Shown here: positions 44,301-57,300 of the stretch, one piece after another
How the letters are laid out: every line of letters begins with the position of its first letter
Numbering within the stretch: position 1 is the first letter of the stretch
Assembly (NCBI GenBank): GCA_030760725.1
Contig: JASWHV010000008.1
Location: forward strand, 57,139,671-57,203,670
Direction of reading: 5' to 3'
Length of the DNA stretch: 64,000 nt
Origin: Neostapfia colusana
Taxonomy: Eukaryota; Streptophyta; Magnoliopsida; Poales; Poaceae
Program-made: the position numbers and the translations under genes
Notes under the pieces: model-generated
Database searches by the model: none
Told to the model about the DNA's origin: nothing
The model's input: only the letters and a program-made list of their open reading frames with translations

Positions 44301-46539
44301 ATCCCCTAATTTTACACTTGGGATATCGCTTTGGTGGATTCACGTATGTAAGGTAGGCATCCAGGTCTAACTACTGGATTGACGTATGCTACTATTGTGA
44401 TATGCCATTTGGTGGACAGAATATAGTCCAGTAAGTGCGAAGATTTGGAAAAATATAGCAGGTAAAAGGTTTAAGCTTTTTGTTTGGTTAGCAATATGCG
44501 ATGTCAAATCAAAATGAGTGGGCCTTTTAAAAAAATCAAAATGAGTGACCTGCTCGCAATGTGGGGAGTCATCGACAACGCAGCCTGCTTATATGGATGT
44601 GTGGTTTCGTAGAAAAGGCACGACACATGCTGTCCGGGTGCGTGCATACCTGCTCGATCACCTGATACTTTGAGATAACCTCGCTCATGTTAGGCTAGAA
44701 ACAATGGTTGTCACATAATTTCGCCAAACTTTTGGCAGGTCCTACGATGCCGTGATGGCAATCCAATGTCCAAACGGCAGGCTTACTTAATTTGCTAGAA
44801 CGTAGCTTAATTTTAGCACCCAACCAAACTGTCCTAACCTTTTACAGAATGCAGGTTCGGACACTGGCGGAAGAGCGAAACTCCTATTCTAAGCCCAGCC
44901 TCAACTTTGCTCTCACTAAGGGCTGGTAAAGGACTCCGGCACATGTGACCTTTCATAGTTTATTTGTTTCTTTATTAAATGTTTAAATAAAAAATAGTAT
45001 AAATTTGATCCGATCTTCATCATTAGTTTATTTTTAGACCCGTTATCAGGCCTACTCTCACTGCGGCAGTCCATCTACTGCAGCAATAGGTCACGTGGGT
45101 ATGGGCTCTAACAATAGGTGCGTTGGTGCTAGTAAAAGTTTGATTAGAAGTTTCTTCTTACAGTTTCATTGAAATTTTTTATAAAGGTTTGATAAAAATT
45201 TACGATAAGTTTTGAATAAAATATCTATAAAAGTTTTGACAGAAAGTTTATGAAAAGTTTTTTTTAAAAAAAAAAAGATGAAACTTTCCTAAAAACGAAA
45301 GACCGCGAGTCAGGCTTCTAGCGTCCGCACGAAAGAGCCGGAACACCAAACCACGTGATATGAAAGCGCAGAGCCATAACACAGGCCGACCGGCATAAGG
45401 TAGGAGACATGCATGCGTCGCTACGGTTTGCTTGGCTGAACTAGCTTACATGGTGAGGGGTGGCTGCATGTGTTTTAAATTATCAAGGCCTTTTACGGCA
45501 TGGACCCGAGTATCCAGCAGGCTGGCCAACCCCACAACCTGCCTCGTCGTTGATGCTCTGTCACCATCTGCACATCGCGCGTTGCCTTTATTCCCATTTA
45601 CACTTAGTAACTCTACTGCATGTCTATATTCTTTCTTTTATGTACCTAATCTTCAAAATTATGTACTTGGATGTCTCCTTAAACTACGAGGTGAAAAGAT
45701 GACAAGAAGGCAATTGGCGCCCAGAGATAATGGTTAACATTACGCATGGCAGCTGCATCATCAATCAGTTGTGATGCATGAATAGGATTCAGAAGCCTCG
45801 AGCAAATCAAACATGCAAGTGCTCACGCACGGGCTACAACGCCTTCTTTAGTAGTTGTGGCTTGCCCGCCAGAGATACACCACGGTACCATGGAATTCTC
45901 GTGATCGTGGATCATGAAACAATCTTTGTGATACCATGTTGCTGGGCAGATCTGCTATGTGTGGCCTCTGGCCAATCATAAAAAAAAGATATTATAGAAG
46001 GCATCTTTTGCTTGTACTCCCTAGATGGTCGTGGTCTGCACCTCATCAGCAATGCTCTTAGTCACACTGTTAGTAAAGAAAAATTGTCATATATTTGTGC
46101 AAGACTTCTGACCCGTAAGTCTGATGTATACATAGTCTCAACAAGCTCTTCTCAAAAGGAACGACAATAAGGTTGGCTCCCAGGTTGGACAGTATGGTTG
46201 AGCCTAACTAAAGTGCTTTCATTAAAGGGAGAAGCATCCAAGACAATTTCAAGCTTGTCTAGCTCACAGCTCAATTGCTACACCCAAAGAAAGATCCCTA
46301 GAATTTTTATAAAATGGACGCCAGTGTTTTTAATGATACAGTTTACTGGAATTCTTAAGTAAGAATCGTCGTCTTACCATTAATTGATCCGAGATATTTT
46401 TACAGACTAGGAACCGGTGACGATTCTACTTCTACGGGCGCCTGTGTTGGAGTCGGAGACATGCGCGGCGTGCTTATCCAGCGATCGCATGTGAGCGCAC
46501 GACTCGTAACAGATTTCCTACACCCCCTCAGTTTATGTT
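44301..46539. other. Unassigned region
   Basis: Possible plus-strand LINE-like traces occur near 44430-44500 (KIWKNIAG, FKLFVWLAI), too weak to call. A stretch at 45130-45280 is rich in AAAGTTT repeats. No supported gene, RNA or element boundary is seen. Confidence 0.4.
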
Positions 46540-48110
46540 CCATTACATGTGATACATAAACTCTTTCTGAAGTCTGTAAATACAGATGACGGCAAGAGTT
46601 TTGTCATGATGTCTGCGAATTGCATGTTAGTGGGAACATGCATAACACGCAGTTCGCCGAGCGTCATTTTTTCTCGGATAAATGGATGTCGAGCTCGATG
46701 TGCTTGGTACAACGATGGTTCAATGGATTCTTCGTGAGGTACACTGCTGAAATGTTGTCACAGTACAGGATCGTTACATTGTTGACTTGTACATGTAAGT
46801 CCTGCAGCAATTGTCGCCGCCAACAACACTCAGCAGTGGTGTTAGCGACGGCCCTGTACTCGGCTTCTGCACTGGACCGTGACACCGTCATTTATCATTT
46901 GGAGGATCACGATATAAGGGAGTCCAAGATAGATGCAGTAGCCCGACGTGGATCATCAAGTGTCCAGACAGCCAGTCCAGTCCGCGTCAGAGTAGGCAGG
47001 GAGGTGCTGAGTGAAGAATGTAGCTGAAGACCATGTGTGGAGTACCTTTGATGTAGCGCATAATCCTTTTGACAAGGGTCCAATAAACATCCTACATTGC
47101 GTGCATATGAAGACAGACTTCGTTGACGGCATATGCTATGTCTGGCTGGATGAGGGTCAGATATTGGAGAGCGCCAGCGATGCTGCGATAGAAAGGCGCA
47201 CTGGAGACAAGTGTGCCGTCAGCAGCAGAAGTCTTCGGTTTGGTGTCCACCGGCATGTGAGGGCTTGCAGTTGGACATGCCCGCACAGTGTAGAATATCT
47301 TCAGCGTATGAAGATTGGTTGAGGAAGAAGCCTTTGGTGGAGTGGTGCACTTGAATACCCAAGAAATAGTGCAGTGCTCCGAGATCTTTCATCGTGAATT
47401 TGAAATTGAGTTGTTGCACGATGTGGTGAAGCAATGAAGTAGAAGACGTTGCGAGGACAATGTCATCCACATAGAGAAGTAGATAGGACATTGCATGACC
47501 ATCCTTAAAGACAAATAGTGATGTGTAGAGCCTGCAGCTTTGAAGCCGAGCTGGTGCAACTCATGTGCAAATGTTTGAAACCACACCCGAGGCGCCTGCT
47601 TAAGCCCGTAGAGAGCTTTGGATAGACGACAGACATAATCTGGATGTCCCTTGTCGATGAAAGTTGAGTGCAATAAACTTGTTTCGAGATTTCTCCGTGA
47701 AAGAATGCTTTATTGACGTCAAGTTGATGGACGGACCAATTTCTTGATGCCGCAAGATGGAGGACCGTCCGGATCGTAGCTGGTTTAACACTGGGGAGAA
47801 GGTTTGATCAACATCAATCCCCTGAAGTTGATGAAAACCACGAACAACCCAACGCGCCTTGCGCCGTGCAAGGCTCCCTTCAGAGTTGATCTTGTTCTTG
47901 AACGACCATTTCCTAGTGATGATGTTGACACCTCTGGGTCGCGGAACGAGAGCCTAAGTCTGCACGAAGTGCATGGAACTCTTCCTCCATGGCTTCCTGC
48001 CACTCTGGATCACGCAGGGCCGCCCTCACTGAGGTAGGAGGTAGCGTGGGCTGGGTGACTGCGGTGGCAGCATATCTCAGGTTTGGCATGTGAATGCCAC
48101 CAAGAGCACG
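46540..48110 (-). pseudogene. copia-2: Ty1-copia RT-RNase H fragment
   Basis: Minus-strand copia pol, read right to left: RT start with LRDPEWQEAMEEEFHAL (about 48020), WSFKNKI and KARWVVRGF (47850-47920), VHQLDVNKAFFHGEI (about 47720), RLSKALYGLKQAPRVW (about 47600), the catalytic YVDDIVLA (about 47470) and FLGIQVHHS. RNase H follows with GALQYLTLIQPDIAYAV (47150) and SRSSAEAEYRAVANT (46860), then an end MQFADIMTK (about 46600). Several frameshifts and stops make it dead. Coding similarity runs right up to LTR-H copy 3, so LTR-H inserted into it. Confidence 0.9.
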
Positions 48111-48518
48111 TGTCAGGACTCATCTTTCTCAGGGCACACTTGTGCATCCATACCAATCCCTGGATCAGTAGTTGGTACGCACAATAGAATAGATCGAATA
48201 CCATACGTTAATTTAGTCTTAACACGATCCTTAAGGTCTTACAACCATGTCTTAGGTTACAATCCATCGGCCTCGCAGGGCCTCAAAAGAACAGAAAACT
48301 AGTGAAAGCAGCGGGTTAAGTGGCCCCCATTCTCCTCAGGCAGCCTTGGGCGTAGGACTAGGCCCACTCGTCATTGTATTGCGCTTCATCTTCTATCTCC
48401 CTGCCCTCTTCTGCTTCTGAGGGTCACGAAGAAAGCAAGAGTGAGTACGGAAGGTACTTAGCAAGCGCTAACACTACTCAAGGGGATGTGTTTCATGCAA
48501 GGGTTGTAGCAAGGTAGG
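48111..48518 (-). mobile_element. LTR-H copy 3, truncated by a later insertion
   Basis: It begins TGTCAGGACTCATC and matches copy 2 from 18955 (shared GATCAGTAGTTGGTACGCAC) through GTGAGTAC...TACTCA to TTGTAGCAAG. It stops where LTR-J begins. It is more diverged from copies 1 and 2 than they are from each other. Confidence 0.75.
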
Positions 48519-49754
48519 TGTGACACCCTAGTTAAGAAAACCTCGGAACCGAGCTGATGCATATGTGTGCCCAGGATGTATGATAATGCAAGGGTGAGTA
48601 CATGTCGTACTCAGCAAGTGCAGGAAGTATGACATGTAGCTTTCAACAAGGTAGGTATAAAAAGCCTCATTGCAGAAAGCAAAGTTTATTTCACAAAACA
48701 TGATAAAAACAGCAACTAGCTTTAAATGAATTTAATCCCATCATCTATCCAGTTTAAAACATCAACATACCTGCATCATGATTCACCACTTTCCATATCT
48801 CATCCGAACATTTATCTTTCTCAACTTTTTCTCATGCTCATGAATACTATCTTATATTCATGACCATCTCATCTCATATTCAATTCCATCTCATAACCGA
48901 GACCAAAACTCATTGCCATGACTCAACAGTCACGAAACCAATCTCATTACCAGGACTCAACAGTCCCGAAACCAAATCTCAATGACCAATCCAAACCAAA
49001 CCAATAACCATACCAAATACAATCCCAATAACCATCACATCTAATCATGTGAGTTGGCCAAGCGCTTGTAACCGTAAGCACGTCTATCATGATAGTATTA
49101 TACCCTGCAGAGTTTGCACCACTTTACCCACAAGTTTGTGATTTCGTCACCCATCGGCGACTGCAGAACCTCCATTATACCAGTACACAACCGTCGGTGT
49201 ATGGTCAAGAGATCACAAAATAGCCTTTACAAAGGGGTTACTAGATGTATGGACTCACTAAGGTTTCACCAACAGGCTACAATCACCATTCTCCCACCTA
49301 CGGGCCCCCTCTTGTGCCATGCAGTTCCCAGGGAAGTCCTCTATCGACTCCCATTCCCCGCGCCTTCCACGGTCCGTAAGAATCTAGCAACTTACCTAAT
49401 TAGTCAGCTAAGCCGCATCCATATTCGGCCTTGTGGTAGCACTGCATTCCTGGCATGTGCTGGCATGAACCGGTCCTTAGATCTACGTCAAGTAACCACC
49501 ATCTCATTCTACCACTTCCACGAACCAAGCTTGCCTAGATCTCGTAACGTGGTAATGGAGACCTACCTTACTTCCTTCGGTCCTTCCTCCTAGTAATGGC
49601 AGCAAAACAGATCGTCGGCTCTCCTCCGGCGACGATTATTGTGTCGGGGCTCTTCGGCGGCTCTCCGGCAAAAGTGGTTAGCTCGGCGAGTTGGGGCTAG
49701 GGTCTCTAAGTTGTCGGCTTGGGAAGATGTTACAATCAAGGGGGTGTTTCGGTT

Positions 49755-49766
49755 CTATTTATAACC
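49755..49766 (-). promoter_or_regulatory. TATA box of LTR-J
   Basis: The reverse complement reads GGTTATAAATAG. It lies about 180 bases downstream (in sense orientation) of the tandem array. Confidence 0.6.
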
Positions 49767-49944
49767 GGAAAAAGAAGAGTCCTTCTCCGATTGGATTTGA
49801 AATAAGAGTCCTATTTGATTTGTTTTTGGGTCTTCACAACATGTCTTCAATAGATTTGGTGCAGTATCAATTGTAGAAGAAATCGTGTCGGTTTCCTCTG
49901 TATCGTGGACTCGCGTACAGGGAAAAACTGCTTAAGGATCTCGT

Positions 49945-50348
49945 CCTCCCGCAGGGATAAGCTCCGGAGGCTCCACGTGTCCAGCGGGGGCCTAGCTTCC
50001 CTCCTTCCTCAGGGACGAGCTCCGGTTGCGCCACGTGTCTAGCGGGTGGGACCTCCCTCTTCCTCAGAGGCGAGCTCTGTGTGCGCCATGCGTCTAGCGG
50101 GCGGGACCTCCCTCTCCCTCAGAGGAGAGCTCCGCGTGCGCCACGTGTCTGGTGGGTCGGGACCTCCCCTCTCTCCAGAGACGAGCTCCGCGTACGCCAC
50201 GTGTCAGTGCCGGACCTCCCCTCTCTTCGGAGGTGGGCTCCAAGAGTGCCACGTGTCAGTGCCGGACTTCCTTTCTGCTCAGAGATGAGCTCAGAGGTCG
50301 ACACGTGTCCAACAGCATCGGACCTCCCTTCTTCTTGGAGGTATGCTC
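49945..50348 (-). repeat. G-box minisatellite, about 7.3 units of 50-58 bp
   Basis: Units have the form CTCAGAGGCGAGCTCCG..GCGCCACGTGTC...GGGACCTCCCT. Six of seven full units keep an intact CACGTG; the third reads CATGCG. Units 5-7 are diverged variants. The array lies upstream of the LTR-J TATA box and is cut by gypsy-2 in the eighth unit. CACGTG is the G-box bound by plant bZIP/bHLH factors, so the array could be a U3 enhancer. Confidence 0.85.
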
Positions 50349-53300
50349 TGTGGCGGACCGGAATCCGCTCATCCAGGATCGCAGAGGGTGGTGCCGCGCG
50401 ATGCGACACCCGACAGCACACGTCATAAGAACACAATATATTACATGGGAAAAACAGCTGAAACTGTACAAACAGGTACAAACTTCAGTTACAACTATTG
50501 TTCTATTACACAGCGGAAGACTACACTATACAACTCACGCCCGCCTATTTAGCAAAAGTCGGTCGCCCAGCCCTAGGGCAACCCACACTAGCTGCACGTC
50601 TCAGCTCAGCGCGGCGTGTACGGCTCCCACTCAGCCGTGGTCCCCGACGGAGGGTAACCCTCGCCGGTGGACTCGTACTCCGAGTCCGTGGGTGGCTCCT
50701 CACCTGAAAAACACTTAAGCAGCAACCGTGAGCACGAAGGCTCAGCAAGGCTTAACCGACTCACCTAAGCATGAAACTCTACATGAGGTGTACAATGGAC
50801 ATAGGATAGTAACATTTCAGCAAAACGACACGCCTACAAGTTCATCCTTAGTTCATCTTTTAGCAACAAGTTAACAGTTCATGAAATCTGAAATTTAGTA
50901 AGCAGTATTTGGTGGCACACATGTAGCAATACAATTATATCAATCAGCATCATTGAATCAACATATTTCATCCATTAGTCTACGTTACGATGCAGTGAAC
51001 AAGCGGTACTCGTCACCGCGAGGGACGGCGAATCGACTCGATATACACCTGCAGGGAAACCCAAAGAGCACGTCACGTACGCCCACCCGTGGAGCTGCAC
51101 AGCATGCTCACTCGATGTCGTACGGGACAACCTTTCACCCAACAGCCCAAACGTCGAACCGGTCGCACCGAAACGAGCAGGAGGTTCCCCACATGGAGCA
51201 TCTCTCTATGCCCGTTGGCAGATTTCCACCTTGCTGCCCTCAACCTACACCTATAAATCGGTGTGCTATGCCTCGACGCCCGGAGGTTTAGGCTACATCG
51301 GTTTATCGGGGCCCATATATCCGATATGCCTTCGGTACGTTCAATACTTGTTCAGCAGGGCCGCACACGGATCGGTCCTCAATCGACACGGACAGGGCTG
51401 CGCCCACAAGACTCTCTCTTGCTGCGCCCTAGCCCCTGCCTAGTCTCATTTTCATTACTAAAGTGATCTCACATCACTCAACCGAACCCGTGTGTCCCCA
51501 GCCTATCTCGCGAGTAGATTCCAACTACTCGACTTGTACCGAAGTCCTATGACTCATTAAGCATAGCCTGTCTACTCGAGGTCCTTGACACTACCCTCAC
51601 TCTTTTAGGAAACTTTGGTTATGCAAGTGGGGTTTCAGTCATTCTATACCTAATGCACATACATACTTCATATGACACATGCAAACAAAGTAAAGCTTTT
51701 AAAAAGGGTTAATGCAAACCGGGGCTTGCCTTGTTGCTGCTGGTCAGGAGTTAGTTCTTCGTCCGGAAGGAGGAAGTCCAGCACTTCCGGAGTCTCTTCT
51801 TCAACGGCTACACGTTAATGAAATACTACATGTTAATTTAGATGCAAATGTGAGTTTTAGAGTAAGACTTCTACTATTAGTTCTAATAACCAGCCTCTAT
51901 CACCTGGAACTTTGTTTAAGAATTTAAATATGAACTGGTGTTGGTGGTTTGGCTTGGACTTAATCACATGGTTAAATGCTAAGTGGTTTTCCCCCTTTTC
52001 CATATTAATCCCTTAATTGGTTAAACAGGACAGGGGTGGTCTAGAGCTCCAATGGAGCTGAGAATTTTTGTGTGAGTTCCTTGTCACAAGAGAACTCCCT
52101 GGACCAAACATTAGCACTTTTCATGGAGTGGTTTGCTCAGAATAATTCTCTTGGCAAATCAGCAAGGAAGAATTTATTCTGAGGTAATACCCCTGTTCAT
52201 GCTCAACTTAATGAACTAAAATTTCAATTATAGCTCATAGAGTTTGCATAAATTTTCCTAACATTTTTGGGGTTAAGACTTGCCCAGAACTGAATTTCCA
52301 AGTTTTGGAAATTCTTTGAAAATGTTTCTGTATTCAAATGAATACAGCACCTTCCAATTTGAATTGCTCTGACCAACTCAACTCCAAATGGTCTGAAACT
52401 TTTACAGGGGTTTACTAATGTCCTAAAGAACATTCTGGCAAAATTTGGGGATTTTTGGATGAACCAAACTCCCTCTAAAATTCTTTTGCTGAAAAGCTTT
52501 AAAGAATTTTCCAGAATTAATTAATGGGTTTCATACAAATTGGGTTGTACATCTGGACAGAGCTAGGCAAGAGGAATCCAACCCAATTTGAATCACTAAA
52601 TTTGGAGCTTCCTAGCCAAGGTTATGGATTTCTAAAGTTTGAGCTAATCCCTGAATTATTTTCCTACAAAAATTCCCCTCCCGCGCTAAACCAGAGGCTG
52701 ACAGCGGGGCCCGCCCGTTTAAATTGAACTAACCGCGCGCTCGTGCGCGATTAACACAGGGGCTGACAGGTGGGGCCGCGCCCTTCGTCTACCTCCCGAC
52801 GTCGCCGCCCCGAGCCGCCGGAGCTCCGGCGAGGTCAGCGTTCCCGGCGATCTAGCTCACCGGAGCCGACGAGACTCGCCGCCCCCATGTAATCTCGGGT
52901 GCTGAACCCGCTGGACACCATGTCGCCGCCGGCTAACCGCCATAGCTCGCCGGCGACGAGCCCTATGCCTCTGTGCTACCTCGGCAATGTGTTCCCGCCC
53001 TTCTGACCGTTTTCTTCGTGCGCTAATCGCGTCGCCACACTCAGGGAAACCACGGGAAACTCGGCATGAGCTCTGTTGGGCCCTAAACGGCCGGCAACCC
53101 AGACCTCACCGGCAACCCCCTCCTCCGCCATACTGTCCTAGGGTGAACTTAGGGTTCCGGCGGTGATTTCCTTCCGGTTTTCGATCGAGAAGGGTCGCCA
53201 GAACCTCTAGATGCTCTCTCACAGCTCCGTTCGGCCTCCCACCCACTAAGCTTCCCGAATTTCTGCTAAACCTAATCGGGTCCCGAAAGGAGCTACTCGT

Positions 53301-54305
53301 CCTAAACTGAGAAATTCTCCGCGCACAAAGGTCGAACCTTGGAACAGTTTGCGCGGTGGTCTTGAGGACGAGCTAGCGCTTCACTTTCCTATGGAGGTCG
53401 AAGCCGGAAGATGATCACAGCTGGGGTGGCACACGATCGGAGCTCGGGCGACTAGGCTGCTGGTTACAGAACTCGCGAAAATCAGTAACTCGCCGGCGGT
53501 CTCGGGCCTTTTATAGGCCCCTGAGGCCAGTGGAGAGCGCGACACCTGCTGTGCCACCTCCTCTGCCGAAGCAGGAGCTGGCCGGCCGAGGTGGTCGGTC
53601 GCCGCCGCTGGCTGCAGCTGGCGAGCGCGCTCGGTCGAGGAAGTCGGCTGAGGAGACCTCTGTGCTAAGTCTACTGACCAGTGGGCCTCCCCTCTAACTC
53701 TTTTGTTTTTTTTTCCAATTTTCTGAATTCTGTTGTGCCAAAATATCCTCAGCTACTCACAATTTAATGTGAGACTTAGTCACCAAGTATTGGTTTGAAT
53801 TTGAGTTCTCAAATTCAAACTTTGTTTGGTCAAATTTGCTTCATATTTAAACTGAAATTCAAATTCAGTTTTGAATTCTTGCAAATTTAGCTCTTGACAA
53901 GATGAGCTCCAATGGAGATGAAACTTGGTGGGTTTACTCAGAAAAATGTGCTGAGTATAGATATGGAGCTAACTTTTGAATTTGGGTGATGAAAGTTGCT
54001 GCAATTTGAATTTACATTCAAATTGACCTCTTTTTGAAATAACCCAAAAGTGCCTCAAAAATTGTTGAATTTGCATGAGCTTTGGACTGAACCTTCCCAA
54101 GACTTTTCAAATCCTAGGGTGAGCTCAACCTCTCATGTTCATGTGCAGAAACCCTACTTTGTGAAAGTGAAGGCTTTCCCTTCTAATCACTCCTTTGATG
54201 GAGGTCACTTGCTCTTCACAATATCTCACAATCTACCCACAACAAAACTGTTGTGTTGTGAGGTGCAGAAAAGTTTTTGCAAGTCCCTTTTCTTGGGCTT
54301 TTACA
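50349..54305 (-). repeat. gypsy-2 3' LTR (3,957 bp)
   Basis: On the plus strand it runs from TGTGGCGGACC to CTTTTACA, giving TG...CA ends. It is adjacent to the polypurine tract at 54306. A TATA box lies at 53507-53516. The first 3,252 bases match 60749-64000 with about 22 substitutions by eye. Open frames inside are not genes. Confidence 0.95.
53507..53516 (-). promoter_or_regulatory. TATA box of the gypsy-2 3' LTR
   Basis: The reverse complement reads CTATAAAAGG. The same box is at 63907-63916 in the 5' LTR, where it would drive the element. Confidence 0.7.
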
Positions 54306-54320
54306 TCCCTCCCCCCTTAA
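54306..54320 (-). promoter_or_regulatory. Polypurine tract of gypsy-2
   Basis: In sense orientation TTAAGGGGGGAGGGA directly precedes the TGTAAAAG start of the 3' LTR. It is the expected plus-strand primer site for reverse transcription. Confidence 0.92.
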
Positions 54321-54371
54321 AAGAATCTCGTCCCGAGATTATAAAAGAAGAGATAGCGATGTAATAGGGAC

Positions 54372-57300
54372 TTACCCGTGTTGAGAAGCCATGAACTCCG
54401 GGTAATTTGAGCGAAGGAACTCCTCGCTCTCCCACGTCGCTTCTTCGGCGGTGTGGTTGCTCCAGAGTATTTTGTAGAACCACAACGTTCTGCTACGCGT
54501 GGTCCTGGCTTTCTCATCAAGAATTCCCACCGGATATTCATCATATGTTAAATCCGGTTTCAGCTTGCCGATGTCTTCGGTAGGAACAGTAGTTGTATGC
54601 TTCAAGCATTTTCGCAGTTGCGAAATATGGAAAATATCATGGACACCAGCCAGAGATGCCGGTAGCTCCAATCGATACACTGCTGGTCCACACTTCTCGG
54701 TGATAGCGTAGGGTCCAATGAAACGGGGAGCGAGCTTCCCCTTCACACCGAATCGGTGCACGCCCTTCATTGGAGACACGCGGAGGTACACGTGTTCCCC
54801 AACGTCAAAGTGCAACGGCCTACGCCTCTTATCAGCGTAGCTCTTCTGTCGGGATTGAGCGGCCTTCAAATTGGCTTGAATTGTCCGAACGCGCTCCTCG
54901 GCGTCGTTCACCACATCAACCCCAAATGTGACCCTTTCACCGGACTCGCACCAATTTAATGGGGTGCGGCATTTACGACCGTAGAGAGCTTCATAGAGTG
55001 CCATCTTGATACTCGCCTGATAACCGTTGTTGTACGAGAATTCCGCCAATGGTAGGTGATCATCCCAATTCCTACCATGGTGGATGGCACATGCTCTCAA
55101 CATGTCTTCCAGAACTTGATTCACCCTCTCTGTCTGGCTATCTGTCTGAGGGTGATAAGCGGAGCTCCTGATCAACTTAGTACCCAATGCAGCGTGTAGC
55201 TGTTCCCAAAAGCGAGATACAAATAATGCACCTCGATCTGAGACAATGGTCTTGGGTACCCCGTATAGGCACAGAATCTTCGCTATGTATAGCTCCGCAT
55301 ATTTGCCGGCATTGTAACGTGTAATCACCGGAATGAAGTGAGCCGTCTTGGTTAACCGATCAACGATTACCCATATGGAATCATGCTTGTTGTCTGTTAG
55401 GGGTAATCCCACAATGAAATCCATGCTCACATCTTCCCATTTCCATGCCGGGATCTTCAGGGGTTGCAGCAGCCCTGATTTCTTCATATGATCAGCTTTC
55501 ACTCGTCTACACGTATCGCACTCGGATACGTACTTAGCTACCTCCCGCTTCATCCGTGTCCACCAAAATTTCTTTTTCAAATCTTGGTACATTTTGTTGC
55601 TGCCCGGATGAATGGAGTATTTGGACAAGTGAGCTTCATCGAGGATCTTTTTCCTCAACTCCATATCTCGGGGTACGACTATGCGGTCATTGAACCACAA
55701 CGTCCCCTCACCATCTTTCCGGAAACATTTAATTTCTCCATTGTCTATCCGTCTCCGGAGATGTGCCATGCCTTTATCCGTTTTCTGAGCTGCAATGATG
55801 TCCTCCCTAATAGTAGGGATGAGGGCAAGGTTGTACAGCGATCCATAAGGAACCAAGTATAAACTTGGCTCTTCCTCCTCCACCGGTGTAATGTTGAGGT
55901 GATGGACATGTGATTTCCGACTCAGCGCGTCGGCAACCACATTCGCCTTGCCGGGGTGGTAATGGATCTCAATCTCATAATCCTTGATCAGTTCTAACCA
56001 CCTCCTCTGCCTCATGTTCAGCTCCTTCTGGGTGAAAATGTATTTCAAGCTCTTGTGGTCGGTGTAGAGATGCACCAAGTTCCCCAGGAGATAGTGCCTC
56101 CACATTTTCAGCGCCAACACCACGGCAGCAAGTTCAAGATCGTGGGTCGGGTAGTGCTGCTCATGGTTCCGAAGTTGGCGTGAGCCATAAGCGACCACGC
56201 GTCCTTCCTGCATCAACACGCAGCCGAGCCCAATACCGGACGCGTCACAATACACGTCGAAGGGCTTTGTTGTATCCGGCTGAGCTAATACCGGGGCTGT
56301 TGTGAGATGCTTCACCAGTGTTCGGAACGCTCCTTCACACGCCGTGTTCCAAACATATTTTGTCCCTTTCTTCAGCAACTCTGTCATCGGCTTAGCGAGC
56401 TTGGAGAAACTTGGAATGAATCTCCGATAGTACCCCGCTAACCTGAGGAAGCTTCTGACTTCATGGACTGAAGTGGGAGCTTTCCATTTCAACACTTGCT
56501 CTATTTTGCTTGGGTCAACCGCGATGCCTTCAGCTGAGATGATATGTCCCAAGAACGGCACTTGGCTGATCCAAAATTCGCATTTGCTGAACTTGGCATA
56601 GAGTTTGTGGTCTCGCAATCGTTGAAGAACGATCCGCAAGTGTTCGGCATGTTCAGCTTCGGTCTTGGAGTAAACCAAGATGTCGTCGATGAACACTACC
56701 ACGAACTTGTCCAGCTCCGGCATGAACACCGAGTTCATGAGATACATGAAATGGGCTGGAGCATTTGTGAGACCAAAGGACATGACGAGATATTCGTATA
56801 TGCCGTATCTCGTCGAGAACGCCGTCTTCGGGATATCCTCCGCCCGGATCTTGATCTGGTGATATCCAGAGCGAAGGTCCATCTTTGAGAATACACTTGC
56901 CCCCACAAGTTGATAAAACAAGATGTCAATACGGGGCAGTGGGTACTTATTCTTGATGGTGACAGCGTTGAGCGGCCGGTAATCCACACACAGCCTCAGG
57001 GTTTCATCCTTCTTCTTTACAAATAGCGCCGAGCATCCCCAAGGCGAGGAACTCGGCCTAATGAAACCCTTGCTCAACAGATCATTGAGCTGTTCTTTCA
57101 GTTCCGCCAGCTCATTTGGAGCCATCTTGTATGGTCTCCGTGATATGGGCGTAGTCCCGGGTGCAAGTTCAATCTTGAACTCGACATCCCGCTCAGGTGG
57201 CATGCCCGGAAGATCGTCTGGGAACACATCAGGATACTCCCGGACTACGGGGATGTCTTCTAACTTGAGAACTTCAGCATTATTAATTGCTAAAACTTCT

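Larger units (their letters stand above)
48519..50348 (-). mobile_element. LTR-J: antisense gypsy-type LTR, interrupted by gypsy-2
   Basis: It begins TGTGACACCCTAG (the reverse complement of an LTR 3' end). It contains the GAGTACATGTCGTACTCAGC tract seen in the other gypsy LTRs, a minus-strand TATA box, and upstream of that box a G-box tandem array. The remaining U3 must lie beyond gypsy-2 and outside the window. Open frames inside, such as 49114-49593, have no domain. Confidence 0.65.

Noticed and set aside
44410..44800. Plus-strand LINE zf-RVT-like fragment
   Set aside because: Only short pieces (KIWKNIAG, FKLFVWLAI) look right and the cysteine pattern is not convincing.
49114..49593. 159-codon plus-strand frame
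   Set aside because: It runs antisense through LTR-J and has no recognisable domain or start context.
51712..51927. Repeated 71-codon frame, identical at 62112-62327
   Set aside because: Both are the same position in the two gypsy-2 LTRs; identity reflects the young LTR pair, not a gene.
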